Below, piece by piece: positions 7,292 through 17,759 of a stretch of DNA of 33,787 nucleotides (position 1 is its first letter; the number at the start of each line of letters is the position of its first letter). Below the pieces are notes generated by a model, which saw nothing but the letters and a program-made list of their open reading frames with translations, did no database searches and was not told where the DNA came from. Source of the DNA: Verrucomicrobiota bacterium (lineage in GTDB: Bacteria; Verrucomicrobiota; Verrucomicrobiia; JABWAM01). The stretch lies in NCBI GenBank assembly GCA_023269615.1, contig JAHFSY010000048.1:1-33787 (forward strand), read 5' to 3'. The position numbers and the translations under genes are program-made.

Positions 7292-8842
7292 ATGATCGTG
7301 CGCGGAATTTCCATTGCTCGTCTTCGATTTTTGCCATTCCGCTGGCAGGCCGTCCTCGCATTGAGCCTGCTGACAGCCGCATATCTGGTCCACTTTTATT
7401 ATTGCGCCATGAGCGCATTGCCGGAGTTCTCCGAACTTTTCGTCAACTCGGACATGTACGGCAACTTGCAATGGGCCCGTCAGATCACCGAGCAAGGCTG
7501 GTTGAATCCGCATCCGTATCATCATTTTGTGGATTTCATGAAGGAAGTCGCGCCTTATGAAACCTGGATGCGTTGGTATGGCGGCGAGGCCATCTTTCAA
7601 CGCTCGCCACTGTTCACCTATGTGCTGGCCGCGTTCCTGAAGCTCAGCCCGAACCTGCTTTTCTATCATTTGTTCCAATGCCTCTCCGGGGTGTTGCTCT
7701 GCGCGTTGATCGGAATCCTGGCGCGCGTCACGTTTGAGAATCGCGCGATCGGCTGGCTTGCGTTTGCGATCTCTGGAATCTATGCGCCATTTTACGTCTA
7801 TGCCTGGCCGCTGATCCGGGATTTTCTTTCGTGGAATATCATCGTCGCCTCGATGCTCACATTGACCTTGTGGTGGCGGGCGTGGAATGTCCGGCCGCCG
7901 TCGTGGCGTCTTTCCATGCTGACCGGATTCCTGCTCGGGCTCGGCTTTCTTTCCCGCGAAACATTCAGCCCGATCATCATGCTTGGGTTCCTCCTGATGG
8001 CCGTCAAAAGTTTCCGGCATCAATCGTACCGCCCGTTTTTGTCCGCGGTCATTTTCACCGCACTGACCGTCTCGCCGCTGGCCTATCGCAATGCGATGGC
8101 CGGGGCTCCCCTGCTCTCTTCGTCCAACCGTTTCGCCGAATGTTTCATCGTGGGCAACGCAGCTTCCGGGGAGCCTCACCTGCCGAGCCTGCCAGTCGAG
8201 TTTGGCGACTTGTTGCGGAAATCGGATGGAAAAAAATGGGCTGTGATCCGCGAAACGCTCGCAACGCACCGGGACCACCCCATGGGGTTGGTTACGCTTC
8301 AAATTCGAAAGGTGCTGGCCTTGTTTGATCCCTTCGAGGCGTCGGATAATCTGAGTTATTATTTCATGGAAGACATTTCGCCGCTGGTGCGGTGGGGATT
8401 GCCGCACTGGCTGATTCTCATTCCCGGCATCGGCGGCCTCCTGCTGGGGATCCGGCGGCGTGACACGCGTCAAATCTGGTTCTGGCTTTTCATGTTCACG
8501 ATGCTTGCCGGCCTTGCGTCAACCCGCCCCATCTCGCGTTATCGCCAGACCCTTGCCCTGCTCTGGATTCCGTGGTGCAGCTATTTTGTGGTGAGCGCAT
8601 GGGAGGCGGCAAGGCAGGGACACGCCCGTAGGAACGTTTCACTGGCGCTTGGATTTCTGGTTGTTGGCTGGTGCCTCTGCCTTGGGCCGCTGGCCCGTCA
8701 TCCCCGCAGCCACTATCATCGCCCCCTTGAGTATGATCTCGCAGCGTATATTTACGAGTTGCAGGGCGAAAAGGAAAACGCCCGCTGGATCCGCGAACGT
8801 TACGACGAACGCATGCGCAACTCCCGTCCGCGCAACCAGTAA
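7292..8842 (+). CDS. GT-C-type integral membrane glycosyltransferase-like protein
   Basis: A 516-residue polytopic protein with about ten membrane segments. The first spans about 18-38. The loop after it carries SELFVNSDMYGNLQWAR with Asp54, in the position where GT39/ArnT-like enzymes have their catalytic acidic residue. The next segments and the loop with YETWMRWYGGEAIFQRSPLFTY fit the same class. Polyprenyl-phosphate-sugar-dependent transfer on the periplasmic face is the family expectation. The substrate is unknown. The start is the ATG at 7292 with AGGA five bases upstream; the TTG one codon earlier is less likely. It lies 142 bases before the giant glucan synthase on the same strand, so the two may share a carbohydrate-export theme, though no close coupling is seen. 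Confidence 0.7.
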   Translation: MIVRGISIARLRFLPFRWQAVLALSLLTAAYLVHFYYCAMSALPEFSELFVNSDMYGNLQWARQITEQGWLNPHPYHHFVDFMKEVAPYETWMRWYGGEAIFQRSPLFTYVLAAFLKLSPNLLFYHLFQCLSGVLLCALIGILARVTFENRAIGWLAFAISGIYAPFYVYAWPLIRDFLSWNIIVASMLTLTLWWRAWNVRPPSWRLSMLTGFLLGLGFLSRETFSPIIMLGFLLMAVKSFRHQSYRPFLSAVIFTALTVSPLAYRNAMAGAPLLSSSNRFAECFIVGNAASGEPHLPSLPVEFGDLLRKSDGKKWAVIRETLATHRDHPMGLVTLQIRKVLALFDPFEASDNLSYYFMEDISPLVRWGLPHWLILIPGIGGLLLGIRRRDTRQIWFWLFMFTMLAGLASTRPISRYRQTLALLWIPWCSYFVVSAWEAARQGHARRNVSLALGFLVVGWCLCLGPLARHPRSHYHRPLEYDLAAYIYELQGEKENARWIRERYDERMRNSRPRNQ

Positions 8843-8885
8843 ATCTGGCAGGTGGTTGTCCCCCGCCCTCCACCACCAGCCATGG

Positions 8886-8900
8886 TAGGGTTACACCCCA
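8886..8900. promoter_or_regulatory. Degenerate GGGG/CCCC inverted repeat upstream of ndvB
   Basis: TAGGG-TTACA-CCCCA lies 85-100 bases before the ndvB start. It resembles the two better copies at 17645-17660 and 18794-18809 but has one mismatch in the left arm and a spacer one base shorter. Suggestive only. Confidence 0.25.
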
Positions 8901-8984
8901 TTGTGAAGCCGCCCCCACCGGCGCAACATCAGCGTAGGCCGCCCGTGCAAACCACGGAAATCGCGGTTGAAACGCAAGAACAAC

Positions 8985-11900
8985 ATGCAGACCCTTTCGC
9001 TACGCTGGCAAACCTGGATGGCCAGGCAAACGCGCCTGCGCCCAAGCGCGAGCGAGCCGCCTCTGCGTGCCGAGTTGTTCAGCGTCGAACAACTCGCACG
9101 GCATGCCCGGTCCCTGGCCTCGGCGCACCAGATCGTCCCTCAACACAGCTCCAACCGACTGTTGACTCGACTGGATGGAAACGAGCAGAGCCTCCGGGCC
9201 TTCAATCGCGCAACCCTTGCTGTAAAACCAAACCGTCGCATCACTCCCGCCGCCGAATGGCTTCTCGACAACTTCTACCTGATCGAAGAGCAGATCCAAA
9301 TGGCGAGGCGGCATCTGCCCCGGGGCTACAGCCGTGAGCTGCCCCGCCTCTTGAACAGCCCTTCCGCCGGGCTTCCGCGGGTTTACGACATCGTGCTTGA
9401 ATTGATCTCGCACGTGGATGCGCAGATTGATGCGGGACCGCTCAGCGCTTTCATCGCCGCTTACCAGACGGTGAGTTCATTGAAACTGGGCGAGTTGTGG
9501 GCCATTCCAATCATGTTGCGCCTGGGGTTGATCGAAAATCTGCAGCGCGTGACCACACGACTGACCATCGCCCGGGAGGATCGCGATCTTGCAGACTTGT
9601 GGGTGGATTGTTTGCAGGATATGGCGGAAAAGAATCCGTCGCGCCTCGTGATTGTGGTGGCCGACATGGCGAAATCCAATCTTCCCATCTCCAGCTCGTT
9701 CGTGTTCGAATTTTGCCAGCGTTTGTCGCGACAAAGCCCGGTGCTGCATCTCGCGCGCAGCTGGCTCGAACAACAGCTCGTTGAACAAGGATCATCCATC
9801 GAACAATTGGTCCACCTGGAAAGTCAGAATCAGGCGGCCGACCAGGTTTCCGTCAGCCACAGTATTGCCAGTCTTCGTTTCTTGAGCACGATGGACTGGA
9901 AGGAATTCGTGGAGACACTCAGCCTGGTTGAGGAGACTTTGCGCTCCGACCCTGCCAGCGTTTATGGCGAGATGGATTTTTCGACCCGCGATCGCTATCG
10001 CCATTCGGTCGAGTTTTTTGCCCGGCACAGCAGACTTTCGGAAGCGGACGTCGCACGAAAGGCCATCCAACTTGCCGCGGACAGTGCCCGGCAAAAGGGG
10101 TGCGAAGACAGGACCGCCCATGTTGGGTTTTACCTGATTGACAAGGGCAAGGCTGCGTTGGGACGCGCGGTGAACGTGCGATGGCCCTGGAGAACGATCA
10201 AGGAACGATGCATCCACCGTTTTCCACTGGCATTTTATACGGGCGGCATCGGGGCGATCACTTTGCTCGCCACGTTCGGGTTGATGCAGCAGCCCCAGGC
10301 TCTCGGGGTGCCGGGATTGAAACTCATCTTCTTCACCCTCGTCATCCTCCTTTGTGCCAGCCAGCTCGCCGTGGCGTTGATGAACTGGCTCTGCACGCTG
10401 CTGTTGAAACCCTGCCCGCTCCCGAGGTTGGATTATTCCTCGGGCATCGCGCCGGATTGCCGCACGATCGTGGTTGTTCCCACGATGCTTACCAGCATGG
10501 AAGGCGTTGATCATCTCATTGAAACACTGGAGATCCATCATCTCGCCAATCGAGATCAGCACATTCACTTCGCGTTGCTGACGGATTTCCGCGACGCGGC
10601 GGCGGAGACTCTGCCCGGAGACCAGGCGCTGATCCAGCGGGCGCGGGCTGGAGTTGAGACGCTGAACCGCAAATATTTGTCCGACGGGCAAAACCTTTTT
10701 TTCCTGCTTCACCGCCCGCGACGCTGGAACGACGGAGAAGGCTTGTGGATGGGCTACGAACGCAAGCGTGGAAAGCTCACCGAATTCACCGCCCTGCTGC
10801 GGGGCGGTTCCCGTGAATGCTTTTCTGTGATCGTGGGCGAGACGGCCATCTTGTCGGACATCAAGTATGTGATCACACTCGACACCGACACCCAGCTGCC
10901 ACGCGATGCCGCCCGACAGCTCGTGGGCACGATGGCCCATCCATTGAACCGTCCTGAGTTCGATGCCGTGCACGGGCTGGTCGTCAAAGGTTACAGCATC
11001 CTGCAACCTCGTGTGGGCGTGAGTCTGCCGAGTGCCCGTCGATCGTGGTTCGTCAGGCTTTTTTCCGGTGATGCAGGCATTGATCCTTACACGCGGGAAG
11101 TGTCCGACGTGTATCAGGATGTTTTCCATGAAGGCTCGTTCATTGGAAAGGGAATTTATGATGTGGACGCCTTCCAGCGGGCCGTGAACGGACGCTTTCC
11201 TGAAAATGCAGTTCTCAGCCACGACTTGTTGGAAGCGTGCCATGCCCGCTCTGCTCTCGTGAGCGACGTGGAATTCTACGAAGAATATCCTTCCCGCTAC
11301 AACGTGGACATTGACCGTCGCCACCGTTGGATTCGGGGTGATTGGCAGATTGCGCAATGGCTCCTGCCGCGGGTTCCCGGTTCCGACGTCCGACGCATCG
11401 CCAACCCGCTCTCCGGTTTGTCGCAGTGGAAAATTTTTGACAATCTTCGTCGCAGCCTGGTTCCGGTGGCCTTGATGCTCCTGCTGTTGGGCAACTGGCT
11501 GTGCTTTCCTGAACTTGGAGGCCAGGGATTGCTGTTTGTCGTATCGATCACGACGCTTCCCGGATTGTTGTCGGCGCTGGTCAGCATGTTTCGAAAGACG
11601 GCTGATCTGCCGTGGGCGATGCATCTGCGGGTGGTGGCCGTGTCGTGCGGACGGCAGCTTGGCCAGATATTTCTCACCCTGGCATTTCTACCCTACGATG
11701 CGTTCATCAGTTTGGACGCAATCGGAAGGACGCTGCTGCGCCTGCTGGTGACGCGGAAACGACTCCTCCAATGGCAAACGTCGAGTGATTCAGAACGGAC
11801 AACCCGGGCCGACCTCACTGGTTTTTATGCCACGATGTGGATCACGCCGCTTGTCGCCCTGACGACCGGAATTTTTCTGGTCACGATGCAGCCGGTGCAA

Positions 11901-14900
11901 CTGCCATTGGCCCTGCCGCTCCTTGGAGTCTGGATCGCCGCCCCGTGGATCGCCTGGTGGATCAGCCGACCCATTGAATCCGCAATCCCGGATTTGACGG
12001 CCGGGCAGTTGACCTTTCTGAGACGCACCGCACGCAAGACATGGCATTTTTTTGAAAAGTTTGTCACCCTTCAGGAGAACTGGCTGCCTCCGGACAATTT
12101 TCAGGAGGTTCCAACGCCGACGATTGCTTCGCGGACCTCGCCCACGAATATGGGCCTGGCGCTGCTTGCCAACCTGGCCGCACGGGATTTTGGATATCTT
12201 TCAGTGGGCGGCTTGATCCGGCGCACGCAGGACACTCTCGCCACGATGCAACGGCTGGAGCGGTATCGCGGGCATTTCTACAATTGGTATGATACGCGCA
12301 CCCTCCAACCGCTCCAGCCACTCTTTGTATCGAGCGTGGACAGCGGCAACCTTGCAGGACATTTGCTGACGCTCGCCTCCGGACTGAGGGAAAATGCCGA
12401 CGAAAAGATTTTCACGCCACAGATTTTTGAAGGCCTGCGCGACACGGTGAGGATCATCAGGGATTTGGCGCAGGAAAATGACGGGCTGGCCAGGCTCGAC
12501 GCAGAGTTGGAAAACGCCCCTTCCGGCCTTCGCGCGGCGTTTACTTTGTTGGAAAAAGTGATGGGGCAAGCGACCATGGTCTCCATTTCGCTGGCGAACG
12601 AAAAGGAGGAGCTCAAGGGATGGGCCCAAATTCTGAAGCGAAATTGCGGGGAGCATCTGGAAGAACTGCGGTTCCTCGCTCCGTGGCTGGGTTTGCCAGC
12701 CACATGTCCTGGCGGCCCTCTTGGAGAGAAACCCGCCCTGCTCGACGAGGCGTCCACCTTGCGCGAACTCTCGATGTTGGACCAATCGCCCGGTCCGCTC
12801 GATGAAGAAGGCGCTGGCGGCGTTGAACTCTCGCGCTGTGTGGGCGAAGCCAGCGATCGTGCCCGGCAGCGCTTGCTTTCACTGGAAACCCTGGCCAGGC
12901 AAAGCGACGAGCTGGCCGCGATGGATTTTACTTTTCTGTTCTACCCGGCAATGGATTTGTTTTCCATTGGGTTCAACGTCACCGAACGACGGCGTGACAC
13001 CGGCTTCTATGATCTGCTGGCCTCGGAGGCGCGCTTGTGCAGTTACGTCGCCATCGCCCTTGGGCAGGTTCCGCAGGACCACTGGTTCTCCATGGGCCGC
13101 CTGCTCGTCGCTTCACAGGGCGAGCTGATGTTGGTTTCGTGGAGTGGCTCGATGTTCGAATATCTGATGCCATTGCTGGTCATGCCCAACTATGAGAACA
13201 CCCTGCTCGATCACACCTGCAAAGCGGCCGTGCAACAGCAAATCGAGTATGGGCAATTGCGGGGCGTGCCGTGGGGCATTTCCGAATCGGGCTACAATCG
13301 GACCGACGTTCAGATGAACTACCAATATCGCGCCTTTGGCACGCCGGGCATCGGTTTGAAGCGAGGATTGGCCGACAATCTGGTGATTGCTCCTTACGCC
13401 ACCGCGCTGGCACTGATGATCGCACCGAAGGAAGCATGTGAAAACTTGCAACGACTGGCGCTCGAGGGGCGCGAAGGGACTTTTGGTTTCTACGAAGCGG
13501 TTGATTACACCCCGACGCGCCTGCCGCCTGATGAAACGAGCGCAACGATACGATCCTTCATGGCACATCATCAAGGGATGAGCTTGCTGGCTCTGGTTAA
13601 TCTGTTGCGGGACTACCCCATGCAACGACGCTTCATGGCCTGTCCGTTGCTCAAGGCGGCGGAATTGTTGTTGCAGGAGCGTGTCCCCAGGACCGCCGCG
13701 AGCGTGTTCGCCGAAGACTTGAAATTGGAGGAATCCAGGACGCTTTCTGGCGAAGGCGAAAGCGTGATGCGTGTCCTCACCAATCCCACGCCGCCGGCAC
13801 CGGAGGTTCATCTTTTGTCCAACGGTCGCTATCATGTCGTCGTCAGCAGCGCAGGCGGCGGCTACAGTCGCTGGCGCGATCTGGCGGTCACCCGCTGGCG
13901 CGAAGATGCCACGCGCGATTGCTGGGGAACGTTTGTTTATCTGCGTGACCTGGCGACGGGAGAGTTTTGGTCCACAGCGTATCAGCCCACCTTGCGCGCG
14001 ACGAAAGGCTACGAAGCCATCTTCACGCAGGCCCGGGCGGAGTTTCGGCATCACCATGCCCATCTCGAAATCCACACCGAAATCAGCGTGTCGCCGGAAG
14101 ACGACGTGGAGTTGCGGCGTATCACGATCACCAATCGTTCATCCGTGGCGCGTGTCATTGAACTGACCAGTTACGCGGAAGTGGTACTCGCGAATCCGGC
14201 TGCGGATGCCGCGCATTCCGCTTTTAGCAATCTCTTCGTGCAAACAGAATTTGCGCAAAAATCTTCCGCCATTCTCTGCACACGTCGTGCCAGTTCCCAT
14301 GAAGAAAAGCCGCCGTGGCTGCTTCATCTCATGGTGGGCCAGGGCGGTGAACAGGGATCCATCTCCTGCGAAACCGACCGCTCCAGGTTCGTCGGCCGCG
14401 GCGGCACGCCGGCCAACCCTGCCGCAATGCAGGGCATCTCACCATTGTCCAACACCGTCGGTTCGGTGCTCGATCCCATTATTTCGCTGCGGCGCACGGT
14501 CTCCCTGGCACCCCATGAAACAGCCATCATTGACCTGGTGATTGGAGTGACAGAAAACCGGGAAGCGGCGCTGGCTCATGTGGATAAATATCAAAACTCC
14601 CGCATGGCTGACCGCGCCTTCGACCTGGCCTGGACCCACAGCCAGGTGACCTTGCGCCATCTCAATGCCACGGAGGGAGAAGCCCAACTCTACGGACGGC
14701 TGGCAGGCGCGTTGATTTATGCCGATCCTGCCCGACGGGCCAACCCTGGCGTACTGCGAAACAACCGGCGTGGTCAAAGCGGCCTTTGGAGTTATGGCAT
14801 TTCGGGTGACGCGCCGCTTGTCTTGCTCCGCATCAGCGACACGGAGAAGATCGAGATCGTCCGGCAGCTGATCCAGGCGCACTCTTACTGGCGCATGAAG

Positions 14901-17627
14901 GGGTTGACGGTCGAACTGGTTATTTTGAATGAAGATGCTTCGGTTTACCGCCAGTCCTTGCACGACCAGATCACCAGTTTGATTGCTTCGGGGATCGAAG
15001 CGCAAATGCTGGACAAGCCTGGCGGTATTTTCGTCCGGCATCTCGAACAGATTCCCGATGACGATCGCGTGCTGCTGCAATCCGTGGCGCGGATTGTCCT
15101 GGACGACGAAAATGGAACCTTGGTGGAGCAGATGGAGTGGCGGAACGTGCTGGAATCCCTGGTCCCGGCGTTGTTGCCCACCCGCTCCGCGCGTCCCGAT
15201 CCACCCAAGCCGGTTTCTCCGCGGGATCTGATCTTCAACAATGGCCTTGGCGGATTTACGCGCGACGGGCGCGAGTACGTCATCACCCTCCAGGCAAGGC
15301 AGATGACTCCAGCCCCGTGGGTCAACGTGCTCGCCAACCCATCTTTTGGCACGGTCGTTTCGGAAAGCGGTGGCTCGTACACGTGGGGAGAGAACGCCCA
15401 TGAATTTCGATTGACACCCTGGAGCAACGATCCCGTCCAGGATACCACGGGTGAGGCCCTTTATATTCGCGATGAGCAGACCGGGCAGTTCTGGTCGCCC
15501 ACGCCGTTGCCCGCGCGGGGCGCGACTCCCTATGTCATTCGCCATGGTTTTGGCTACACCGTGTTCGAGCATGCCGAAAATGGCATCGCCTCCGAGTTGT
15601 GGATCTACGTGGCGATGGATGCCCCGGTGAAATTTACGGTTTTAAAATTGCGCAACGTCTCGGGGCGCCCACGCCGCATATCGGTCACCGGCTACTGGGA
15701 ATGGGTGTTGGGTGACTTGAGGCATAAATGCCTGATGCACGTGCAAACCGAGGTGGACATCAAGACCGGCGCGCTGCTGGCGCGCAATGGTTACAACACC
15801 GAATTCCCCGATCGCATCGCGTTCATCGACATCAACGATGGGACACGCACCCTCACCGGGGACAGGAAGGAATTTTTGGGCAGGAACGGAAGTTTGTCGC
15901 AGCCGGCGGCGCTGAAACGCGCACGCCTTTCCGGCAAAGTTGGCGCGGGGCTGGATCCTTGCGGTGCAGTGCAAGTCGCCTTCGATCTGGCGGAAGGGCA
16001 GGAACGAGAAACCAGTTTTCGCCTCGGTGTGGGTCGCAATCCGGGCGAGGTGCAAAGCCTCATCCAACGTTTTCGCCGTGGGGACGCCAGCCGCATCGCG
16101 CTCGAAGGAGTCTGGGGCTACTGGAATCGAACCCTTGGCGCAGTGAATGTCGATACGCCCGATCCCGCCGTGAATGTGATGGCAAACGGCTGGCTGTTGT
16201 ATCAGACCTTGAGCTGCCGACTCTGGGGCCGGACGGGGCTTTATCAATCCGGTGGTGCCTACGGATTCCGTGACCAATTGCAGGACGTGATGGCGCTTGT
16301 GCATGCCGAACCGTCCCTGACCCGCGAGCATCTGCTTCGCTCGGCAGCGCGTCAATTCCGGGAAGGCGATGTGCAACATTGGTGGCATCCACCGGCGGGA
16401 CGTGGCGTGCGGACACATTTTTCCGACGACTACCTGTGGTTGCCTTACGCGACCTGCCGTTACGTTTCGTGTGTCGCCGACACCGGCGTGCTCGACGAAC
16501 AGATCCCGTTCCTTGAAGCACGGTCGGTGAAGACGGACGAGGAAGCTTACTACGATTTGCCGCATCGCTCCGAAGAGTCGGTCACGCTTTACCAGCATTG
16601 CGTGCGCGCCATCGAGCACGGACTAAAATTCGGCGAACATGGCCTGCCGCTGATCGGTTGCGGTGACTGGAATGATGGAATGAATCGAGTGGGCAACCAG
16701 GGGCGCGGTGAAAGTGTCTGGCTGGCATTCTTTCTTTACGACGTGCTTGCACAGTTTGCCGGGCTGGCGCGCTTACACAAAGACATCCCGTTTGCCGACC
16801 GTTGCGTCGCTCAGGCGCTGCAGTTGCAACAGAACATCGAGCAACATGCATGGGACGGCCAATGGTATCGTCGCGCCTACTTCGACAACGGCGAACCACT
16901 TGGCTCCCAGGCCAATCCGGAATGTCAGATTGATTCCCTGCCGCAAAGCTGGGCGGTGATCAGCGGCGCCAGCGAGCCATCCCGCGCACGCCAGGCGATG
17001 CAATCCGTGGATCAGCGCCTGGTCCGCTACGACGCCGGACTCATTCAATTGTTTGATCCTCCCTTCGACACATCCCCCCTCAATCCCGGTTACATCAAAG
17101 GTTACATTCCTGGCGTGCGAGAAAATGGGGGCCAATACACCCACGCCGCGATTTGGACCGCCATGGCCTTTGCTATCATGGGAGAAAACGAACGCGCCTG
17201 GGAACTTTTCGCGTTGCTCAATCCAATCCATCACGGCGGGACGCCTGGGCAGATTGCCATCTACAAAGTCGAACCGTACGTCGTCGCCGCGGACGTCTAT
17301 GCCGTCGCGCCGCACACGGGTCGGGGCGGTTGGACATGGTACACGGGGTCAGCCGGATGGATGTACCGCCTGCTGATCGAAACACTGTTGGGCGTGAATT
17401 TGGAGGGCAATCAATTGCGTTTGTCCCCTCGCCTGCCGAAAGCATGGCCATCATGCAAAATTCATTACCGTTACTATCAAACGGTTTATCATATCACCAT
17501 CACCCGACTCGCCGCGGATTCACCCGACACGAATCTGCTCTCCCTCGATGGGCAGGAAATATCCGGAAAAACCATTTCCCTCCACGACGATCGCCGTGAG
17601 CATGCTGTCGAAATGAAAATCCGCTGA
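8985..17627 (+). CDS. ndvB: Cyclic beta-1,2-glucan synthase (GT84 plus GH94, NdvB/ChvB type)
   Basis: A giant inner-membrane enzyme that initiates, elongates and cyclises beta-1,2-glucan from UDP-glucose and controls ring size by phosphorolysis. At 2880 aa it is close to the usual 2800-2870 aa. Order seen (ATG numbering): N-terminal soluble part with membrane segments about 405-475; GT84 domain with DTDTQ at 633-637 and RHRWIRGDWQ at 779-788; membrane segments about 800-890 and 950-1005; glycoamylase-like domain about 1030-1535, closing with MAHHQGMS at 1526; two GH94-type beta-sandwich modules about 1590-1870 and 2090-2370; then the GH94 (alpha/alpha)6 domain with GDWNDG at 2560-2565 and GYIPGVRENGGQYTHA from 2706. 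All catalytic landmarks look intact. The start is ambiguous: a TTG at 8967 adds six residues, and neither has a strong RBS. Confidence 0.93.
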   Translation: MQTLSLRWQTWMARQTRLRPSASEPPLRAELFSVEQLARHARSLASAHQIVPQHSSNRLLTRLDGNEQSLRAFNRATLAVKPNRRITPAAEWLLDNFYLIEEQIQMARRHLPRGYSRELPRLLNSPSAGLPRVYDIVLELISHVDAQIDAGPLSAFIAAYQTVSSLKLGELWAIPIMLRLGLIENLQRVTTRLTIAREDRDLADLWVDCLQDMAEKNPSRLVIVVADMAKSNLPISSSFVFEFCQRLSRQSPVLHLARSWLEQQLVEQGSSIEQLVHLESQNQAADQVSVSHSIASLRFLSTMDWKEFVETLSLVEETLRSDPASVYGEMDFSTRDRYRHSVEFFARHSRLSEADVARKAIQLAADSARQKGCEDRTAHVGFYLIDKGKAALGRAVNVRWPWRTIKERCIHRFPLAFYTGGIGAITLLATFGLMQQPQALGVPGLKLIFFTLVILLCASQLAVALMNWLCTLLLKPCPLPRLDYSSGIAPDCRTIVVVPTMLTSMEGVDHLIETLEIHHLANRDQHIHFALLTDFRDAAAETLPGDQALIQRARAGVETLNRKYLSDGQNLFFLLHRPRRWNDGEGLWMGYERKRGKLTEFTALLRGGSRECFSVIVGETAILSDIKYVITLDTDTQLPRDAARQLVGTMAHPLNRPEFDAVHGLVVKGYSILQPRVGVSLPSARRSWFVRLFSGDAGIDPYTREVSDVYQDVFHEGSFIGKGIYDVDAFQRAVNGRFPENAVLSHDLLEACHARSALVSDVEFYEEYPSRYNVDIDRRHRWIRGDWQIAQWLLPRVPGSDVRRIANPLSGLSQWKIFDNLRRSLVPVALMLLLLGNWLCFPELGGQGLLFVVSITTLPGLLSALVSMFRKTADLPWAMHLRVVAVSCGRQLGQIFLTLAFLPYDAFISLDAIGRTLLRLLVTRKRLLQWQTSSDSERTTRADLTGFYATMWITPLVALTTGIFLVTMQPVQLPLALPLLGVWIAAPWIAWWISRPIESAIPDLTAGQLTFLRRTARKTWHFFEKFVTLQENWLPPDNFQEVPTPTIASRTSPTNMGLALLANLAARDFGYLSVGGLIRRTQDTLATMQRLERYRGHFYNWYDTRTLQPLQPLFVSSVDSGNLAGHLLTLASGLRENADEKIFTPQIFEGLRDTVRIIRDLAQENDGLARLDAELENAPSGLRAAFTLLEKVMGQATMVSISLANEKEELKGWAQILKRNCGEHLEELRFLAPWLGLPATCPGGPLGEKPALLDEASTLRELSMLDQSPGPLDEEGAGGVELSRCVGEASDRARQRLLSLETLARQSDELAAMDFTFLFYPAMDLFSIGFNVTERRRDTGFYDLLASEARLCSYVAIALGQVPQDHWFSMGRLLVASQGELMLVSWSGSMFEYLMPLLVMPNYENTLLDHTCKAAVQQQIEYGQLRGVPWGISESGYNRTDVQMNYQYRAFGTPGIGLKRGLADNLVIAPYATALALMIAPKEACENLQRLALEGREGTFGFYEAVDYTPTRLPPDETSATIRSFMAHHQGMSLLALVNLLRDYPMQRRFMACPLLKAAELLLQERVPRTAASVFAEDLKLEESRTLSGEGESVMRVLTNPTPPAPEVHLLSNGRYHVVVSSAGGGYSRWRDLAVTRWREDATRDCWGTFVYLRDLATGEFWSTAYQPTLRATKGYEAIFTQARAEFRHHHAHLEIHTEISVSPEDDVELRRITITNRSSVARVIELTSYAEVVLANPAADAAHSAFSNLFVQTEFAQKSSAILCTRRASSHEEKPPWLLHLMVGQGGEQGSISCETDRSRFVGRGGTPANPAAMQGISPLSNTVGSVLDPIISLRRTVSLAPHETAIIDLVIGVTENREAALAHVDKYQNSRMADRAFDLAWTHSQVTLRHLNATEGEAQLYGRLAGALIYADPARRANPGVLRNNRRGQSGLWSYGISGDAPLVLLRISDTEKIEIVRQLIQAHSYWRMKGLTVELVILNEDASVYRQSLHDQITSLIASGIEAQMLDKPGGIFVRHLEQIPDDDRVLLQSVARIVLDDENGTLVEQMEWRNVLESLVPALLPTRSARPDPPKPVSPRDLIFNNGLGGFTRDGREYVITLQARQMTPAPWVNVLANPSFGTVVSESGGSYTWGENAHEFRLTPWSNDPVQDTTGEALYIRDEQTGQFWSPTPLPARGATPYVIRHGFGYTVFEHAENGIASELWIYVAMDAPVKFTVLKLRNVSGRPRRISVTGYWEWVLGDLRHKCLMHVQTEVDIKTGALLARNGYNTEFPDRIAFIDINDGTRTLTGDRKEFLGRNGSLSQPAALKRARLSGKVGAGLDPCGAVQVAFDLAEGQERETSFRLGVGRNPGEVQSLIQRFRRGDASRIALEGVWGYWNRTLGAVNVDTPDPAVNVMANGWLLYQTLSCRLWGRTGLYQSGGAYGFRDQLQDVMALVHAEPSLTREHLLRSAARQFREGDVQHWWHPPAGRGVRTHFSDDYLWLPYATCRYVSCVADTGVLDEQIPFLEARSVKTDEEAYYDLPHRSEESVTLYQHCVRAIEHGLKFGEHGLPLIGCGDWNDGMNRVGNQGRGESVWLAFFLYDVLAQFAGLARLHKDIPFADRCVAQALQLQQNIEQHAWDGQWYRRAYFDNGEPLGSQANPECQIDSLPQSWAVISGASEPSRARQAMQSVDQRLVRYDAGLIQLFDPPFDTSPLNPGYIKGYIPGVRENGGQYTHAAIWTAMAFAIMGENERAWELFALLNPIHHGGTPGQIAIYKVEPYVVAADVYAVAPHTGRGGWTWYTGSAGWMYRLLIETLLGVNLEGNQLRLSPRLPKAWPSCKIHYRYYQTVYHITITRLAADSPDTNLLSLDGQEISGKTISLHDDRREHAVEMKIR

Positions 17628-17644
17628 GCGATCCATCACTCCGT

Positions 17645-17660
17645 TGGGGCAAACACCCCA
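17645..17660. promoter_or_regulatory. Inverted repeat TGGGG-N6-CCCCA, candidate operator
   Basis: TGGGG-CAAACA-CCCCA lies about 100 bases before the DUF3309 gene and 18 bases after the ndvB stop. A near-identical element (TGGGG-TAATCA-CCCCA) is at 18794-18809. The arms and the A-rich spacer are shared (C/T-AA-A/T-CA), which looks more like a dimeric regulator site than a terminator stem. No T-tract follows. Confidence 0.4.
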
Positions 17661-17710
17661 TAGCCCCGCAATGTTTTCCGGCCTAACTTGACGTCATTGG
17701 AAATTAAAGG

Positions 17711-17727
17711 CTTTTCAAAATGAAAAG
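17711..17727. repeat. Short inverted repeat upstream of the DUF3309 gene
   Basis: CTTTTCA-AAA-TGAAAAG is a perfect 7-bp inverted repeat 33 bases before the start codon at 17760. It could be an operator overlapping the promoter of the small membrane protein gene. No clear -35/-10 pair was found. Confidence 0.35.
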
Positions 17728-17759
17728 TCAGGTCGAATTCAGAAACTGAAAGGAATACT

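Noticed and set aside
7283..8473. 396-codon antisense frame opposite the GT-C gene
   Set aside because: Low-complexity charged composition; the sense frame shows membrane segments and an RBS.
9792..11624. 610-codon open frame antisense to ndvB, plus several others (for example 14439-15572, 13113-14075, 15642-16619)
   Set aside because: They are shadows of the GC-rich ndvB reading frame, rich in His/Arg/Gln with no domain, while the sense frame has clear GT84/GH94 motifs.
17645..17680. Possible terminator of ndvB
   Set aside because: The 5-bp GGGG/CCCC stem has no T-tract, and a near-identical copy lies at 18794, which favours a protein-binding site.
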